Assembly (NCBI GenBank): GCA_037957365.1
Contig: JARHVA010000666.1
Coordinates: forward strand, 1,861,501-1,925,500
Direction of reading: 5' to 3'
DNA from: Torreya grandis
Taxonomy: Eukaryota; Streptophyta; Pinopsida; Cupressales; Taxaceae
Length of the DNA: 64,000 nt
Below are positions 22,250-34,769 of this stretch, piece by piece. The number at the start of each line of letters is the position of its first letter. The first letter of the stretch is position 1. Made by a program: the position numbers and the translations under genes. The notes beneath the pieces are model-generated. The model saw only the letters and a list, made by a program, of their open reading frames with translations. It was not told the origin of the DNA and searched no databases.

Positions 22250-25200
22250 TCTTCATCTCATCTTGTGGTACCTTGAGCTGCAGAAGATCTGCACATGAAC
22301 AATATGCAAAATAACTTCTCTTGAGATGCTAGTAAACACCTTGCTCTTGAATTGAAAAAACTTTAGGTTCCTTTGTTTCGAGATGAACCATAGGATTTTG
22401 GTCGAGAAGACAAGCCACAGTGTATTAAAAACATATGCACTTTCTTTTCCAAATAGACATACCCAAAGGCAATATTAATCCATGAAGTATCACAAGAAAA
22501 CAACTTAGACCAGGACTCAACAATTTTTCCACACTACAATTACATACAAACATAAGAAAAAAAATGCTCCATAGATTCTAATTCCCCATACAAAGTACAA
22601 AACGGTTTATTGGGACCAGACTTAGCTAAAACATCCCCAACAACAAGCTTATTATGAATCAACAACCATCTATGCAAGGGATCACAAAAAGATCAATTCT
22701 TGTTTGGGCCAAGGTAAATTTTTGGGATAATGAGAGTTTAACATATAGCCACTTAGTAGTAATTTCTCCTAACTGAGGTCCTTTCACCCATTTAGCATTA
22801 TCCCAAAATTCATCATCATCCTCCATGATCAAACCAACATAAGAGCTCTTGATGGCTGTAGTCATCAATGTGTAGGTTCTAAGATGGGATAGAAGAATAA
22901 TGTGCTTTAGTCTTAGCTCCGTCCAAGTGAGCCAACACCCATAAGAGTGAAGATCCTTGAACATTTTTATCCCCTTGGAGAACCAATAGAAAGCATAACA
23001 TCCTTTTGTTTAGGCAAGGGGAATATTGTTTTGTCTCAAGTTCCTCCATATAGACCTACAACCTTGGCATCTGAATCCAAATCCATTGAACAAAGGCTTT
23101 ACAATCACTAAATGTTTAACCATTTCCCATGCCTTCCACAAAGATTGGAAAATAGGAGAACATGCTACTCTAATTGAGAAGGAGCTAGTTAAGAGATCTG
23201 AGATATGCAATCCTTTCCATTGAGGTTTACCTTTTTGAAAACCCCTACAATTACCTTTAAAGGCTTGTTACCCTTTAGAGCCCTGATAATCCACTTGACT
23301 GCAAGGGCAATGCCTTGGACTTCCAGATTTTTAATCCCCAGTGCACCCAACATTTTTGGTTTGCAACATACCTCCCATGTAATTGCGTTTATTTTTTGTT
23401 ACCCTTACCATTAGACCAGAGAAAATCCCTTACCATTTTGTGAAGTTTGTCAAACTGATAATTACTAAACATCCAACAAGAAGAATAGTAGATGCTTAGG
23501 GAGGAAAGAACCTCTTGACATAGTTGAATTCTTCCAGGCAGAGATAGTAAATGTCCATACCATTTAGAGACCTTTTTGTTTATCTCTATAAAGGTCCATT
23601 CCCACATTTATTTAAAGGAGGGTGAGAGAACAAAAGGAATCCAAGGTATCTGACCAAGTGTGAAGGACCTTGCCAAGACCAATCAAAAGTGCCAAGCCAA
23701 TCCGGGGGAGACTCTTCCCATCCAATCACAAGAGATTTTTGAAAAGCTACTTTAGAGCCCGAGGCATAACAATACATATCCAACCTACTACAAACCTATT
23801 GGAAGTTTTTCTCCTCTAAAATAGGAAAAGTGTTGTATCATCAACAAATAAAACATCAATCAATTCATCATTATTAGGAAGAATGATGCCTTTTACAAGG
23901 GGTCTTAAAGACATCTAAGCAGGTAGTGTAAAGCTTCATTTGCTATTACAAACAGTGAAGTGACAAGTGGGAACCCTTGTCTACTGGAACATTGAAGTTC
24001 CAAAGGTTCAACAAGTTCCCCATTTATTTCCACCACCGCAGAGGTGTCCTTAAAAAGAACATTGACTATTTTTCAAAATATGGCTTGAAAGCCAAAAGCC
24101 TTTAGCACCATTTCAATAAACAACCATTCAATTATGTCATAGGCTTTCTCAAAATCAAGCAAGGCCGTACAATTTTTCTGCTTAGACACCTTAGCCTAGT
24201 ATAGACCCTCCCAACTAGTTATGAGGTTATCTAAAATATATTTGCCTTCAACAAAACCAATTTGAGTATTTGAGATGATATTTGGGAGAAGGACAACAAT
24301 TCTACATGCAATCATTTTAGCAATAATTTTGTATGAAACATTTAGTAGGGTAATAGGTCTCCGGTTTTTCATCTGGGTGGAGTCTCCTCCTTTTGGTATT
24401 AATTTGATGACACCACAGTTAATACCAGAACCAAGAGACCCCCCCTGAATAGCCTCATTATATACCTTTAAGCTTTCCAATCCAATCTTTGTTTGCCTTA
24501 TAATATTCTACTGGAAACCCATCAATTCCAGGGGTCTTATCATCCTTTAGAGAATGAATAGCAAAAATGACTTCATCAATTGAGAACTCATTGTCAAGGG
24601 AAGCAACCTCTTTTGCAGATACTTTTCTAGGGATAATACTAGAACACAATTTTTTTATTTTGTTCTATTTGATTACTCGATTCATCCGAAGTAAAAAGCT
24701 TAGAGTACAAAGAAAAGAAAGCAACTTTAATCTCATTAATATCTTTGGAGACCACATCCCCAATATGAATAGCTCTGATCTTCTCTGTAATATATTTAGC
24801 CTTAAGGATCCTAAAAAGTGCGTAGTTGTTTTACCTCCCAATTTGAGCCAAATCATTCTTGCTTTAATTTGAGCACCTTTAGCATTGTATTGCTGGACTA
24901 CTCTATGGTAATGTTTGAGTTGACCAAATCACCTAGGAGCTTAGCATTAGTGGAATTGTTTTGAAAGTTTCCTTCAGCAATGATGAGCTGCTCTTGAATA
25001 TATCTTGCATATTGCTGCCTCCTTTTGGCTTTGGCTTGCTCAAAGGTTCACATAAAATTTCTAGTTAGATCAATGCACTAATTCCAAGTAACAATGCTGG
25101 AAGAGGAAGTAGATATAGCTTTAGTTATACTCCATGAAGCTCTAACACCATCCATGCATTCCTCATCTTGAAGATGAGACATTTAAGCTTATACAAACCT

Positions 25201-25940
25201 TTCCATCCTCCTCATGTTCATTAGAGTTCTCATGGAGAAGTTCATTTCTGTGGGATGGTGCTCTGAAATAGTGAAACGCAAGACTCTAACCAGGTACTCA
25301 TCATCAACAGGCTGTAAGGTAAAGTGATATTTATTGAGATAAAACCTATCAAGCCTGGAATAACGTTGCTTTTCACAATTTGATTGTTGCACCATGTAAA
25401 CCAAATTCCTTTATTGCTGGCTTTACTCTTGTATAAGGGGTTTGGCAGTTTATGAATACTTTTCATTTTGGACTGAAAGAAAAGTTCATTCCCCTTCCGA
25501 CTAAGATGGGTACCACCTTGCTTGTCCTCCCTTTCCAAAATCATATTGAAATCACCACCAATCATATAGGGAATATCAATCATACTGGAAGCAATTCAGT
25601 TCCACAGTATAGTCCTGTCTCTGTAATCATTTGGAGTATACACAGAGTATACCCCAAACTGTTGCTCCTGGTGCTTTAATCTGACCCATACGACTCTTTG
25701 ACATGGGGAGAATCCAAATTCAATTAGAGTATCAGCCCATTGTGGATCAATTAAAATAGAAGCTCCTCCTTTCCCTCTAGGGTGATTAGTATAAAATTGC
25801 AAGGCATTAGGCCACACAAAGTTAAGTGCAAACTCAAGCCCAATCCTAGTTTTTTTCACTTCTTGCAGAAGGAGGTCTAATCTATTCTTGGGCTGTCTAA
25901 ATTGTCTAACAATGGGTCTCTTGTCCTGAGTTTCCAATCC
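22250..25940 (-). pseudogene. LINE ORF2 remnant: endonuclease, reverse transcriptase, zf-RVT
   Basis: The endonuclease starts in 25596-25937 (LLLQEVKKTRIG, and NHPRGKGGASILIDPQW) and continues in 25242-25583 with the catalytic-region IGGDFNMILEREDKQGG and GIWFTWCNN. RT: SLKDDKTPGIDGFPVEYYK in 24458-24649, GVIKLIPKGG and RRPITLLNVSYKIIAKMIA in 24196-24480, and the active site LFVDDTTLF around 23835-23860, with both Asp kept. C-terminal parts at 23389-23607 (WYGHLLSLPGRIQLCQEVL) and 22560-23210 end in a zf-RVT-like block (FCTLYGELESMEHFF). Order and orientation are intact but frames are broken many times. Confidence 0.85.
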
Positions 25941-26229
25941 TCTAACATTCTAACTTAGTATCTTCATAAACAAAGGATATTATTTAGACTGAAATGGGAG
26001 TTTAGGGTCCCCCTTATTCTAATACAATCTATTAAAGCATGGAGGGTTTTTACTATCCTTACTTTTCTTCTTGGAGTCTTCACCACTCAATGGAGGGATA
26101 GCTTTCAATCTGTTAGTCTCTTCAAAACTAGCAGTTCCAGTTAAGGCTTAGCCTGCCAAATCAGTCTTGAGCTTTTTGGTTTTAACACGGAGGGGGGGAC
26201 CCTTAACACCGATTAGTTCCGCACTCTTC

Positions 26230-27640
26230 CTCAGGTAGAGGTACAAGTTACAACTTTTCCTTTTACGTCTAAATCATGTGGAGATAGAGCCACAAAGTGG
26301 CAATCAAATGGTTTATCAGCCAACTCTTTAAAGCTTAAAGCCCTAGCTTTGCCAGGGTTACAGGCCCCTATGATTAGGGGTTTGTCTAAGATAACTATAT
26401 ATTCCTCTGAGACCCATCTAGGATGAGGGGTATCCACCATATAAGAATCATTCCCAAGAGATTCACATCTACCCTTTGGAAGGGGTGAAACTAAATCAAC
26501 AGAATAAGGGTCACACTAAGGGGGAGGGGTAGAGGAGGGAGGAAGGGGGGAAGGAGGTTCTATCAACAAAGAAAGAACGAATGGGGGGTGGATCACCCAA
26601 AAGGGGCTGAGGAAGGTTAGAGTCTCCTCTAGAAACATTTGTTGAAGCCAAAGGATTGCTATGATTACCACAAACTTCATAATTCAAATTAGCATCTTCT
26701 TCAATTTGAGGGTTTTCATACATTTTAACATCAACACTTGCATTTTTCTAACTTTTATCATTGACTGTATCAACCTTTCTGTTATTGCCTTTATATGCAC
26801 TTGACTCAATATTATCTCCTTTTTTTGACCTACGAGGGGGCAACTCCTTTTAATATGTCCATTTTTTTTGTAAAGAAAACATGAATTAAAACTTCCTAGC
26901 CCCACTAGAGGGCACAAATACAAATCGTCTTTTAAGTTAAAGACTAGGGTTTTTGGGAAGATTTCAAGGGGCATCAATGAAATTAAAACCTTCACATGCA
27001 TATGGGCTAGTGGTGTCCTAGTATCATCAACTTTAAATACTAACCCTAGCGGCTTAAGTGCTTGGGGTATAAAATTCCAAAACCTGCAGGGACACATCCC
27101 TTATTTCAACCCATCTAGGAATAGCCTTTAGCATAATGTTTTTATAGTCAAGATTAGGGTTCTAGGGAATTGCCCTAAAGATCGAATGACCCATGTTCTA
27201 GAAGGGCCTATTGATAGCCCTTCTTTGCATATTGGAGTTTTGAAACAAAATTAGAAAAACACCTTTTTGCATCATTTTACAAAACCTTACATACATACCC
27301 AATTCCCCCCATGCCCGCCCCCTCTCGCCTTCCCCCCAACTTGTGCCGCCCCCCTTCCCTCCCGTATTAATCTATGATGAATCCATGAAGGATAAATGCT
27401 GCTCCGTTTGTATGCATCGTACCTTCTGCTCACAATGTGTTGCTAAAGGATTTCGTTGTTGCACTTTGTTTTCTTGAATTTGTTTTTTCAAGATTTTGAT
27501 TAATGCCTTTGTTAGAATTATCTTTAAATGTACTTTGTTCTGTGAGCTTCTCATTAATAACTTTCCCATCTTCCTCCTTCCCTATCTTATTGGCCTTCGC
27601 ACGAGTTGGCTTAATACCGTAGTTCTCTGTCTCCATGCAA
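26230..27640 (-). pseudogene. LINE ORF1 remnant (gag-like, zinc knuckle)
   Basis: The frame 26684-27097 contains LGLVFKVDDTRTPLAHMHV followed by SCFLYKKNGHIKRSCPL, a CCHC-type knuckle with its second Cys changed to Tyr. Upstream, near 27100-27260, a DUF4283-like stretch (including IPRWVEIRDVSLQVLEF) is out of frame. This arrangement is typical of ORF1 in plant L1 elements and fits its place just upstream of ORF2. Confidence 0.65.
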
Positions 27641-27969
27641 GGTTAGGAAGAAATATATCTTCTAAGAATAAGACTCTCATCTTTCCAAAGAATATTACCT
27701 TAGCACAAAACATGAGGCATAAGGACAATAATCAAAATCAAAAACAAAACCAAACAAAAGCACAAGCCCCAAACCCAAGGAGGGCACTAACCAAGCAACA
27801 ACAACTCACACAATATGAGACACACAACAAAGCAATCACAAAGAGAACCAAGAGTGGGGGATCAAGGGGAAAACTTGAAGCATCTCTAATGGAGGGTGAC
27901 TCTTCCTCTTCCCATATTCAAAGCTTCAATCTTCCTCTTCCAAATAACAATATTTTCAAAATGACTTGG

Positions 27970-28720
27970 AATAGTTTTTGTCCAAAATGACAGTCCTTAA
28001 TTTCATCTCTCTAGGAGGCACATAAGATGCACATGCTTTGGTTACCTTAGTGATAGCCTTCTTGAAATAAAGAGAGTGAGAAACATGAAATGGGATGCCA
28101 TTGGCAAATAAGAATTTGCCAATGACATTGTCAATCTCTTCCCTAGTCCGTGCATTAAATATATCAACGACTAGTTTGGGAGCTGTGACCTTTCTCTTGC
28201 TCTTATCCTTCACTCCGCTCACCTCAAACATTGGAACTGCAGGAGATATACCACTAGCTTTGGCATGGGAGAAAGAAGTCCCAGAGCTAGATGTCCTAGA
28301 AGATGCGACATGGATTGCTGGAATGGAGTCCGAGATATCTCCATTATACAACCGGATAAACTGCACCCTTTGCTCAAATGTGAGCCCCACAAACCTTAAC
28401 ACCATTTCCTATTACGTGTAGGAAGTGTGCATGCTCCCCCAACTCTCTTCACAAATGTTACATTGCCAATGTTGAGTCCCTCCCAAATTGTGTGGTTTGT
28501 TGACATCAAGTACTATAGCAAATTGTCTCAAAGGTGGCCTCTTGTTGAATTGCCCCTTGGCAAATTTGGCCAACAACTTTGAGGGGCAATTAAATTCTTG
28601 GCACTCACAATTGAACTGCTAGTTTGTGTTGCCTCTTCCCTTTCTCCTTGGGTCCCCTCACTACCCATTTCATCCAATATGTGCAAATCCATTTCATTAT
28701 CACTTTCTGAATTCATCTTG
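27970..28720 (-). pseudogene. hAT-B transposase N-terminal part (BED finger, DUF659 start)
   Basis: The minus strand begins near 28716 with an acidic leader (MNSESDNEMDLHILDEMGSE). A BED-type finger follows at about 28420-28500 (HWQCNICEESWGSMHTSY), then 27956-28405 with DNVIGKFLFANGIPFHVSHS and YVPPREMKLRTVILDKN, the DUF659 beginning shared with hAT-A. Homology stops at VILDKN near 27972, where LINE sequence starts. Confidence 0.8.
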
Positions 28721-29662
28721 GCATTGCCAAAAAAAAAAATAGAACAACAAAATAAAATTTAACAAACAAAAACAATAATATATATAAAAAAAACCAACTG
28801 TTTTAGGTTGGGAAAAAAAGCAACAATCTGAAATCTTAGGGCAATAGGCTTAAAAAAACAGTTTTTTCTGGTATACATTGCAAGTAATTTTTCTTATCTT
28901 TTTTCTAAACCTGTTCCAAGTGCAAAATTTAAAATACAATAAAATTAGGGCAAATAAAAAAACATTAAATGTAATTATAATCATAATTAATTTTCTTTTA
29001 CATCTAAATGTTGAAAACTAAACAAAAAAACAAAATGGGAATTCAACATATTGAACCAATTGGTTCAATGTGCTGAATCCATGATACCATGGATCAGTTG
29101 GCATAAACTATTTTCTTATTGAAAAAAGAAAAAAAACAGTCAAATGGCTTTGAAAAGTTTTTTTTTTGACATTACAACCTTGAACTTGTAAAAAGAATGC
29201 AAAATAAAGATTGGAAATTGGAATTAATGTAAATACCTCGTTTATGTCGCTGAGACCCTGAATGTGCTCAAAACCCAAAAACCATCTTGCACTTGCTCCT
29301 CTCTTTTCCTCGTCTTTAACCTTTTTCTTCTTCTCTTGCAAGTTTGTTGAATGGTGATTGACAATGTAGTTTAGGGTTTTTAAAAAGATTTGGAAGGCGT
29401 TTTTAGGGTTAGGGTTTAATATTTCATGTTTTTTTAAAACAACATTTTTTGGGGGGATTTATTTGGGAGTGAAGGAGTCAGGGACGCATGTCGCTCGATC
29501 ATCCTGAGGACATCGTGGTGTCCTTGATGCCTTCACAAAAACAGGGGACATCCCTCTTTTATCAAGATGTCCTAGGGATGTTCCCTTTTCTTTTTGGGGA
29601 TCACTGGAGAGATGTTCGGGATGCTGCTCAGATCCTTGGGGACGTGTCCTCATGGAACACTG
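28721..29662. other. hAT-B 5' region, non-coding
   Basis: AT-rich leader up to about 29450, then a GC-richer terminal section (29465-29660) with repeated GGGAC/GGACAT/GATGTCC motifs typical of the hAT subterminal regions in this window. The apparent frame 29488-29673 is this repeat region. Confidence 0.55.
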
Positions 29663-29670
29663 CTAAAATC

Positions 29671-30233
29671 TGAAATATGTAGATAGTAGAGACTAGATCT
29701 GAAGGTTGAGTAAAAAAAATAACTTCGTAATTGTTGGAAACAATAATTTGTAGCTGTTGAAAAATGAGAACTGAACTCTTTCTATAAGGACTGAAAAGAA
29801 GACAAAGCTATGACATATGGAAAATAGATGAATAATACACAAAAGAGATGAGAACTTGCTTGAGTAGGTGTGGATGCCAACATAGGCCAAATCCAAGAAA
29901 GTCTGGATGCGTCTTGGCCAAACACTGTCATTAGACATTGTGCCAAGAGCTTCTTTCCCCAAAACATACCCCACTTTACTACTGAAGAGTCTATTTATAA
30001 CACTTTCCCCACTTTAGCTCTTTTACCTCTTGCATGTGGGATAACTAGTTATCTTACAAAAGGTACATCTAATAAACTAAAAACCTAATGGACCCACAAG
30101 ACTAGGTCCTTTTGACCAACAAAAGGCAAAATTATAAAAAAACATTTCTAGTGAACCCATACAATTAGGCTGATTGGACCCACAAGGTGCTAATGCTTAG
30201 TGTGGGAGCTTATTATTTTTAAGCATTGTAACA
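29671..30233 (-). repeat. Main part of the Gypsy-B 3' LTR
   Basis: On the minus strand it begins TGTTACAATGC after a purine tract (AAGAGGGGGGT, 30234-30244). A TATA-box match GTTATAAATAG lies at 29991-30001. It continues at 20839-20951 beyond hAT-B, giving an original LTR of about 680 bp starting TGTT and ending AACA. Confidence 0.6.
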
Positions 30234-30244
30234 ACCCCCCTCTT
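30234..30244 (-). other. Gypsy-B polypurine tract
   Basis: Minus-strand AAGAGGGGGGT lies directly against the LTR start TGTTACAATGC and just downstream of the chromodomain-end coding remnant. Confidence 0.6.
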
Positions 30245-32228
30245 TGAAATGCTTTGCCCCAACGCAATTGTAGTGCTGGGTGCTGCAATATTTGTGGACC
30301 CTGCCATCCTCCAACGACAATTCCTTCCATTGAATGAGATATTTTGATAGTACCTTAGTCTTTTCTTTTCTCGAGTTGCCAATATTTGCTTTGGAGTCAA
30401 AACAACACGTCCTTCATCATCAAGGGGAGGCAAAATATCGAAGTTTTAATATTCTTCCCTACTACCTTTTCTAGACATGAGACATGGAAGGTATTATGCA
30501 TTTGAGCTCCAGTAGACAGCTCAAGAGTGTATGCAACCTTTCCCTTACGCCCCAAAATCTTTGTAGGGCCCATAGAATTGAGGCCAAAAGTTGCTCTGGT
30601 TCTTTCCTTCAAGAGATCTGCTTATGTGACTGACTTCAAGGATACCCAGTCACTCACCCTAAACTCTTTTCTCACTTCGGTGTTGGTCCTGTTGTGATTT
30701 CATCCTATGTTGGGCTACCTTCAAGTTCTCCTTTAGTTGCTTCAAAATTTGCAGATTTTCTTCAAGCAAATCAAGGACGACTGCCATGTGTATCTTTAAT
30801 GGACCAATCAATCAAAAGTGAGGATCATAATGTTATAAGGCCTTAAATTGTGACATCCCAATAGATGTATGATATGTTGTAGGGCCCATGGTATTGAGGC
30901 CAAAGTTTCTCTGGTTCTTTCCTTCAAGAGACATCTGCTTATATGACTGACTTCAAGGAGATCCAGTCACTCACCTTAAACTCTCTCTCACTTCGGTGTT
31001 GGTCCTGTTGTGATTTCATCCTATGTTGAGCCACCTTCAAGTCCTCCTTTAGTTGCTTCAAAATTTGCAGATTTCTTCAAGGAAATAAAGAACGACCGCC
31101 ATGTGTATCTTTAATGGACCAATCAATCAAAAAGTGAGGGTCATAATTGTACAAGGCCTTAAATGGTGACATCCCAATAGATGTATGATATGTTGTATTG
31201 TACCAATTCTCCACCATTTGCAACCATTTTAGCCATGAGGATTGATGATTTACAACATAATTTTTCAAGTACCCCTCTAGACACTAGTTAAATTTTTTTG
31301 CATGCCCATCTGTTTGAGGGTGATATCCAGATTTTGGAGTTAAATTTTTCGTAACATGTTTGAACAACTCCTTCCAAAAATTACTTGTGAATATTGGGTT
31401 CCGATCACCAACCATGTTCTTTGGAGACCCGCAACCTATAGTTATACTCCATAAACAGTTCAACAACTTGTAAAGCTCTATCAATGCCTGCAACAGCCAT
31501 TGTAATAAAATGGGTATTCTTTGTCAACCGATCAAACACAGTATAAATTAAGTGTTTTTCCTCCCACCTTGTAGGCAGCCAATAAATTCCATACTAATGG
31601 ATTCCCATTTTGGTTGTGAATGGGAAAGGGCTGCAGCAGACCCACGTTTCTCACATTCTCTGTTTTATTCCTTTGGCAGGTTTCACATGAAGCCATAAAG
31701 GTTGCCATAAAGGTTTTTGCATATTCTTTCAATCCCTTTTAAAAGAAATTGCTTCTTATGTTGTAATAAATCTTAAAGATGCCAATGTGACCAACAACAG
31801 GGGAGGAATGACATTCTTCGAGAACATTCATTTTAAGTTTAGAATTGGGTACAATATATACGTGACTTTTATAAAAAAAACTGATTAGCTGAAAAAGTAT
31901 ACCTGCTGTTCTCTTGGGTTCTTTCGAGGTCTTGCAACATAGCAGTGGCCATCTCATCTTTTGCATATTCAACCAACATTTTTTCTTTCCATCCGGGTTC
32001 CACTACGGATATTGCATGCAGCTCAGGTAGCCTTGATAAGAACAAACAACATTATTCATGCAATTCTTATAATAGATTTCAAAATCACAACCTTATAGTT
32101 TTCTTACTATTTTGCTTGTTCACTCAGATTCCTCCGAGACAGTAAATTTTTCAGACTTTGATGATCTGTTCGGATAATGAAGTTCTGCACAAACAAATAT
32201 GGCTTGAATTTGTCTATAGCCTGCATAA
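30240..32228 (-). pseudogene. Gypsy-B integrase, chromodomain and RNase H end
   Basis: RNase H: FIIRTDHQSLKNLLSRRNL near 32120-32190. Integrase zinc finger: HIGIFKIYYNIRSNF in 31739-31972, and CETCQRNKTENVRNVGLLQP in 31532-31732. Core: GDRNPIFTSNFWKELFKH and GYHPQTDGHAKKFN in 31284-31493; the catalytic Glu expected after HPQTDGQT is Lys here. Next, YNTTYHTSIGMSPFKALYNY in 31077-31268. The segment before the chromodomain (AQMHNTFHVSCLEKVVG) is at 30397-30612. A 316-bp tandem duplication (30566-31197) disrupts the C-terminal half. Confidence 0.85.
30566..31197. repeat. 316-bp direct tandem duplication inside Gypsy-B pol
   Basis: Two copies, 30566-30881 and 30882-31197, both starting GGGCCCAT and both containing TCGGTGTTGGTCCTGTTGTG and ATCCCAATAGATGTATGATA. 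They are similar but differ by scattered changes, so the duplication is not recent. Confidence 0.9.
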
Positions 32229-32479
32229 GGGCTGACCTATGTTGTTTGGGTACGGGTATGGCTACGACTTGGATACGCCATTTTTCTAGAACCTTGATTT
32301 GGATACACTGTGGGTACGTCTCTCTCTCTCTCTCTATATATATATATACAATGCATATTACTCATTTTTTTAGTAAATCACTTGAAAATACAGTGTTTGT
32401 TCATTCATTGCTTCAAAATGTTCAAAGTAGACATTTCAAATACATTCAAATTTTCAAAATGTAAATCTAGAATAAATCA

Positions 32480-34680
32480 TAATTCATCTAGATTGTCCTC
32501 ATATTCATTATTATGAATGCCACTCCTACTAGCTCCACTTGGACTACTTGGACAACTCCCACTAGCTCCACTCTCCACCCCTGGTGTTGAATTCTCTTCA
32601 TTGTCATCGTCATCATCAACACCAAGTAATGAAACTTGGGCAAATGTAGATGTGGAGGCATCCAATTCCGTATTCGCTGGAAGGATATCCCAAAGTTTGT
32701 TAGTCCTTCGCATATAGTCCTCAGACTTGTGTGAAAGGAGGTGCAAATTGGAATACACAAATACCAAATCCTCAGCGTTCTTGGATGCCAACTTATTTCT
32801 TGATTGTAATAGGTCATAGGTACTTGGCATCATGGCTGTGTACATACCACCACTTGATTGGAGACAAGCTGAATATGTCAAAAAGAGCCTCAATTTCTCC
32901 CATGCTGCCCTCAGAAGCTACAAACATGCCCATTTCATTGCGGACCACACTAGCTATAGATGGATCAGGAAAAAGCCTTCTAAATGCTTGCCTAGTTCTA
33001 TTTGTAACCTCTACATCATCATATGGTGGTTGCCTATTAGGTAGCCGAAGTATTTCATTGCTATAATACTTAGGATTGAGAGCATAAGCAAGGAGATGTA
33101 ATGGTGTGGTTAATATTATTCCACTTCTTCATGACCAAAGACTTGATTTCATTATAAAATGTTTATTCTGGGTCTTACTATTTCTTTTGTATGATCTCTC
33201 TCATACTTTCAAGCATGGAATCAATCCCATCATAAATCTCTCCCATGCAAGTTGCATCTGTATCCGTAAATCGGATCATAGATAGAATAGGCTCTATAAA
33301 ACTGAGCACATAGTCAATCTTGGTCCACCAATTATCAAGGATCAATGCTTTGATCTTATTGGTTTTTTCAATGCCAGTGGTGCTTGCTTGCATCCACACA
33401 CCCCAAACATTGCTAATGACCATACTGCTCAGTGCCTCTTTTACCTTCACAAGTCTCAAGACGAGTGTGTGAGAGGCAAATCTAGTTTCAACAATCTACA
33501 AAAATAAAATAAGACTTATAAGTTTAATTGTCCAAACTGTAAACGTCGATAAACAACTAGAATTAATTATTAAAAAGTTAGAATTTCAAAATTAAGAACT
33601 TCAAAAGTAAGACTAAGAATTTGTTCTCGAATTTCTTACCTTCAACAACTCCAACTTTAAGAATTTCCTAAAGATGGCCTGAGACATGTGATGATTTGTT
33701 ACAAATGTTTGAATGTCATTGGCCTCTGCATAAACTTGCTCTATCCATTGGATTTTGCCAATCTTTTGCAGCATCAAGTTGAGGGAGTGGGCAACACAAG
33801 GTGTCCAGACTATGTGCTTGTATCTGCCGTCTACAATCAACCCAACTGCTTTGCGAGTCTTTTTGTTGTCCATAATGACTTGGAATACATATTCGGTCAA
33901 TAGCCTCTATCAAAATGTTTGCAATGAATTGAGCATCTTTCACTTCGCCCTCACAATCCACTGCCTTCAAGAACATTGCCTCTTTAGGGCATACTGCAAC
34001 AACATTGATCAAAGGCCTATTTCAAGCATCTTTCTATCCATCTGAGATAATGGACACCCCTGAATCTTTCCACAAATCTCTAATTGGTTGCAAATAAGTG
34101 TGAATATGTTCTACTTCTTTGGCCAAGAGTGTGGTGCGGACTTTCTAATAGTTAGGGCCTTTGTAACCTTGTGGAGCTTCATTGACCACTTTCAACATTT
34201 GTTTCCAATAAGGCGATCTCAAAACATTGAAGGGCAGCTCTCATGCATAAATGCATCTAGCAATCAACTCATTAGCAATGTCTCTCTGTGCGACATTGAA
34301 ATCTTTTTTCAATGGTCTTGGTTTTTTTTGGCATCTGCATCATCATCAGAGGGTATTGCAATTGAATGAGCTCAAGTTTGAATTTCAATAAAAGGATGAC
34401 TTGCAGTTGCAGGTGTTATGGGTGGTTTAGAGGTATTGTTTTAGAACGGCTTCTTGAAACAACTGCTGCATCTGCTTGTTCTTGCTCTTTCATGAACTCA
34501 ACTATTTTTGCTTTGAAAATTTTATCACACTTTTTGATACCCAGTGGCCCATACCCAGTCAAATGAGTTTTGACTCGAGTATACGAGGACTTGTATGTGG
34601 TATGACAATCATTGCATACCCACACATGAGTCGCACCACCAACAACAATATCAAGTATCGTCACATGTTTCAAAGAGGGG
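32480..34680 (-). pseudogene. hAT-C transposase pseudogene
   Basis: A BED zinc finger in 34416-34673 (HVWVCNDCHTTYKSSYTRVK, then HLTGYGPLGIKKCDKI) with an intact C-x2-C. The DUF659/core part is spread over 33613-34012 (AVGLIVDGRYKHIVWTPCVA, HSLNLMLQKIGKIQWI) and 33178-33459 (ISNVWGVWMQAST, then DTDATCMGEIYDGIDSMLES). The C-terminus, 32477-32893, has RNKLASKNAEDLVFVYSNLH and an acidic, Ser/Gly-rich tail. The pieces are in several frames, so the gene is dead, but gross order is complete. Confidence 0.85.
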
Positions 34681-34769
34681 AGGTTGGTTCATATTTCACT
34701 TGAAGTGAGGTTTCAGCCCGGTTTACTTCATCATGTCCTCCCCCTGGAATTGAACTGGATGCCATAGGG

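Larger units (their letters stand above)
22240..27965 (-). mobile_element. L1-type LINE retrotransposon, decayed
   Basis: On the minus strand an ORF1 (DUF4283-like part plus zinc knuckle) is followed by ORF2 with apurinic endonuclease, reverse transcriptase and a zf-RVT domain, the usual layout of plant L1 LINEs. It sits inside hAT-B: the hAT N-terminal frame breaks off at about 27970. The 5' boundary is set by that break; the 3' end and poly-A are not clear. Multiple stops and shifts make it inactive. Confidence 0.8.
20960..29662 (-). mobile_element. hAT-B: hAT transposon inserted in the Gypsy-B 3' LTR and carrying a LINE
   Basis: The 8-bp flanks TTAAAATC (20952-20959) and CTAAAATC (29663-29670) differ at one base. 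The ends read inward CAACATTC at 20960 and CAGTGTTC from 29662, a hAT-type pair, both followed within about 25 bases by GGACACG. Between them lie a minus-strand hAT N-terminal region (27970-28720), a hAT C-terminal fragment (about 21290-21640) and a LINE. The DUF659 core was not found, so part was lost, perhaps when the LINE inserted. Confidence 0.7.
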
